54,937 nt of DNA, taken from positions 1 through 54,937 of the forward strand of contig QHCE01000025.1 of NCBI GenBank assembly GCA_003243955.1, in the 5' to 3' direction. A program made the position numbers and the translations under genes. Origin of the DNA: Acidimicrobiales bacterium. GTDB lineage: Bacteria; Actinomycetota; Actinomycetes; Mycobacteriales; QHCE01. Below the pieces are notes generated by a model, which saw only the letters and a list, made by a program, of their open reading frames with translations, ran no database searches and was not told where the DNA came from. This document shows, one piece after another, positions 54,742 through 54,937 of the stretch; the first letter of the stretch is position 1; every line of letters starts with the position of its first letter.

Positions 54742-54937
54742 ATGACTGCTGACCCGCCGCCTGTGCTGTGGCGACCCGAGGCGGGCGCGCTGCAGGACAG
54801 TTCGCTCGCACGATTCAGCCGCTGGATCACCCAGCGGCACGACGTAGAGTTTGCAGATCATGCCGCGCTACATGCCTGGTCGATACAGAATTTGGCTGAG
54901 TTCTGGGCCGGCATCGCTGAGAGGGTGTTTTGAAACT
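54742..54937 (+). CDS. Acetoacetyl-CoA synthetase, 5' end (partial, possible frameshift)
   Basis: The N-terminus PPPVLWRPEAGALQDSSLARF then HALHAWSIQNLAEFWAGIAERVF is the N-terminal domain of acetoacetyl-CoA synthetases, which activate acetoacetate with CoA and ATP. The gene runs off the window end. In this frame a TGA appears at 54931, after a run of four T; removing one T would continue as ERVFET, which fits the family. It is therefore either a frameshifted gene or a sequencing error at the homopolymer. The start may be ATG 54739 or 54742. Confidence 0.6.

Overview
The window is a chromosomal segment of an actinobacterium, most likely of the order Mycobacteriales (mycolic-acid bacteria). 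The reasons are gene content and gene order recalled from Mycobacterium. These include proC beside a BldC-type regulator; a purM-purF / sterol-carrier-like / purL-purQ-purS block with a DUF3073 gene nearby; a block matching the purA (Rv0357c) to Rv0364 neighbourhood (purA, Rv0358-like, Rv0361-like, DUF3151, class II fba, DedA); leuA; recR-dnaX with the small SRP RNA and tRNA-Ser. Also present are Glu/Leu-type dehydrogenase, NlpC/P60 and EspI-like MinD proteins. GC content is moderately high, many starts are GTG or TTG, and genes are tightly packed, which would fit a small-genome member of the order. The genus cannot be proved from the sequence alone.

Layout. 1-3.6 kb: proline metabolism (proC, proline dehydrogenase), a yeast-type cytosine deaminase, a DUF4352 membrane protein and a decayed antitoxin. 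3.6-10.2 kb: a tight five-gene minus-strand operon, the most unusual locus. It encodes a membrane TPR protein with a J-like N-terminus, an Hsp70 lacking its lid, a small helical WXG100-sized protein, a soluble FtsK/EccC-like ATPase and a C-tail-anchored coiled-coil protein. 10.3-14.8 kb: bldC, a short Spo0M-like protein, an amino-acid dehydrogenase, then DUF3073 translationally coupled to a two-gene graspetide-type RiPP cassette (precursor plus ATP-grasp ligase), and an intact toxin-antitoxin pair. 14.8-25.3 kb: de novo purine synthesis (purM, purF, purL, purQ, purS, purB, purD) with a sterol-carrier-like gene. purA lies further on, at 32-33 kb.

25.3-34 kb: cell-wall hydrolase (NlpC/P60), tyrA, an Ala/Pro repeat protein, a secreted sialidase-like protein, glyA, purA and conserved actinobacterial proteins. 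34-42.5 kb: an EspI-like MinD ATPase with a long repetitive N-terminus, a Tat-exported amidase broken by a frameshift, DUF3151, fba, dedA, lemA and an orphan ligand-binding lipoprotein. 42.6-47.9 kb: leuA with a leader-peptide attenuator, a decayed toxin-antitoxin pair, recR, dnaX and SRP RNA. 47.9-53.2 kb: an integrated island at tRNA-Ser(GGA). It holds an excisionase, a tyrosine integrase broken by three frameshifts, a BcgI-like restriction-modification system (nuclease-methylase fusion plus specificity protein) and a frameshifted DUF3995 gene. 53.3 kb to the end: a beta-lactamase-like lipoprotein, a CsbD stress protein and the start of an acetoacetyl-CoA synthetase gene.

Two short elements with matching 19-bp inverted ends (14787-14879 and 34061-34229) look like miniature mobile elements. 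Several genes carry single-base frameshifts (amidase, integrase, DUF3995, antitoxin, acetoacetyl-CoA synthetase). These may be real decay or sequencing errors; raw reads would settle this.
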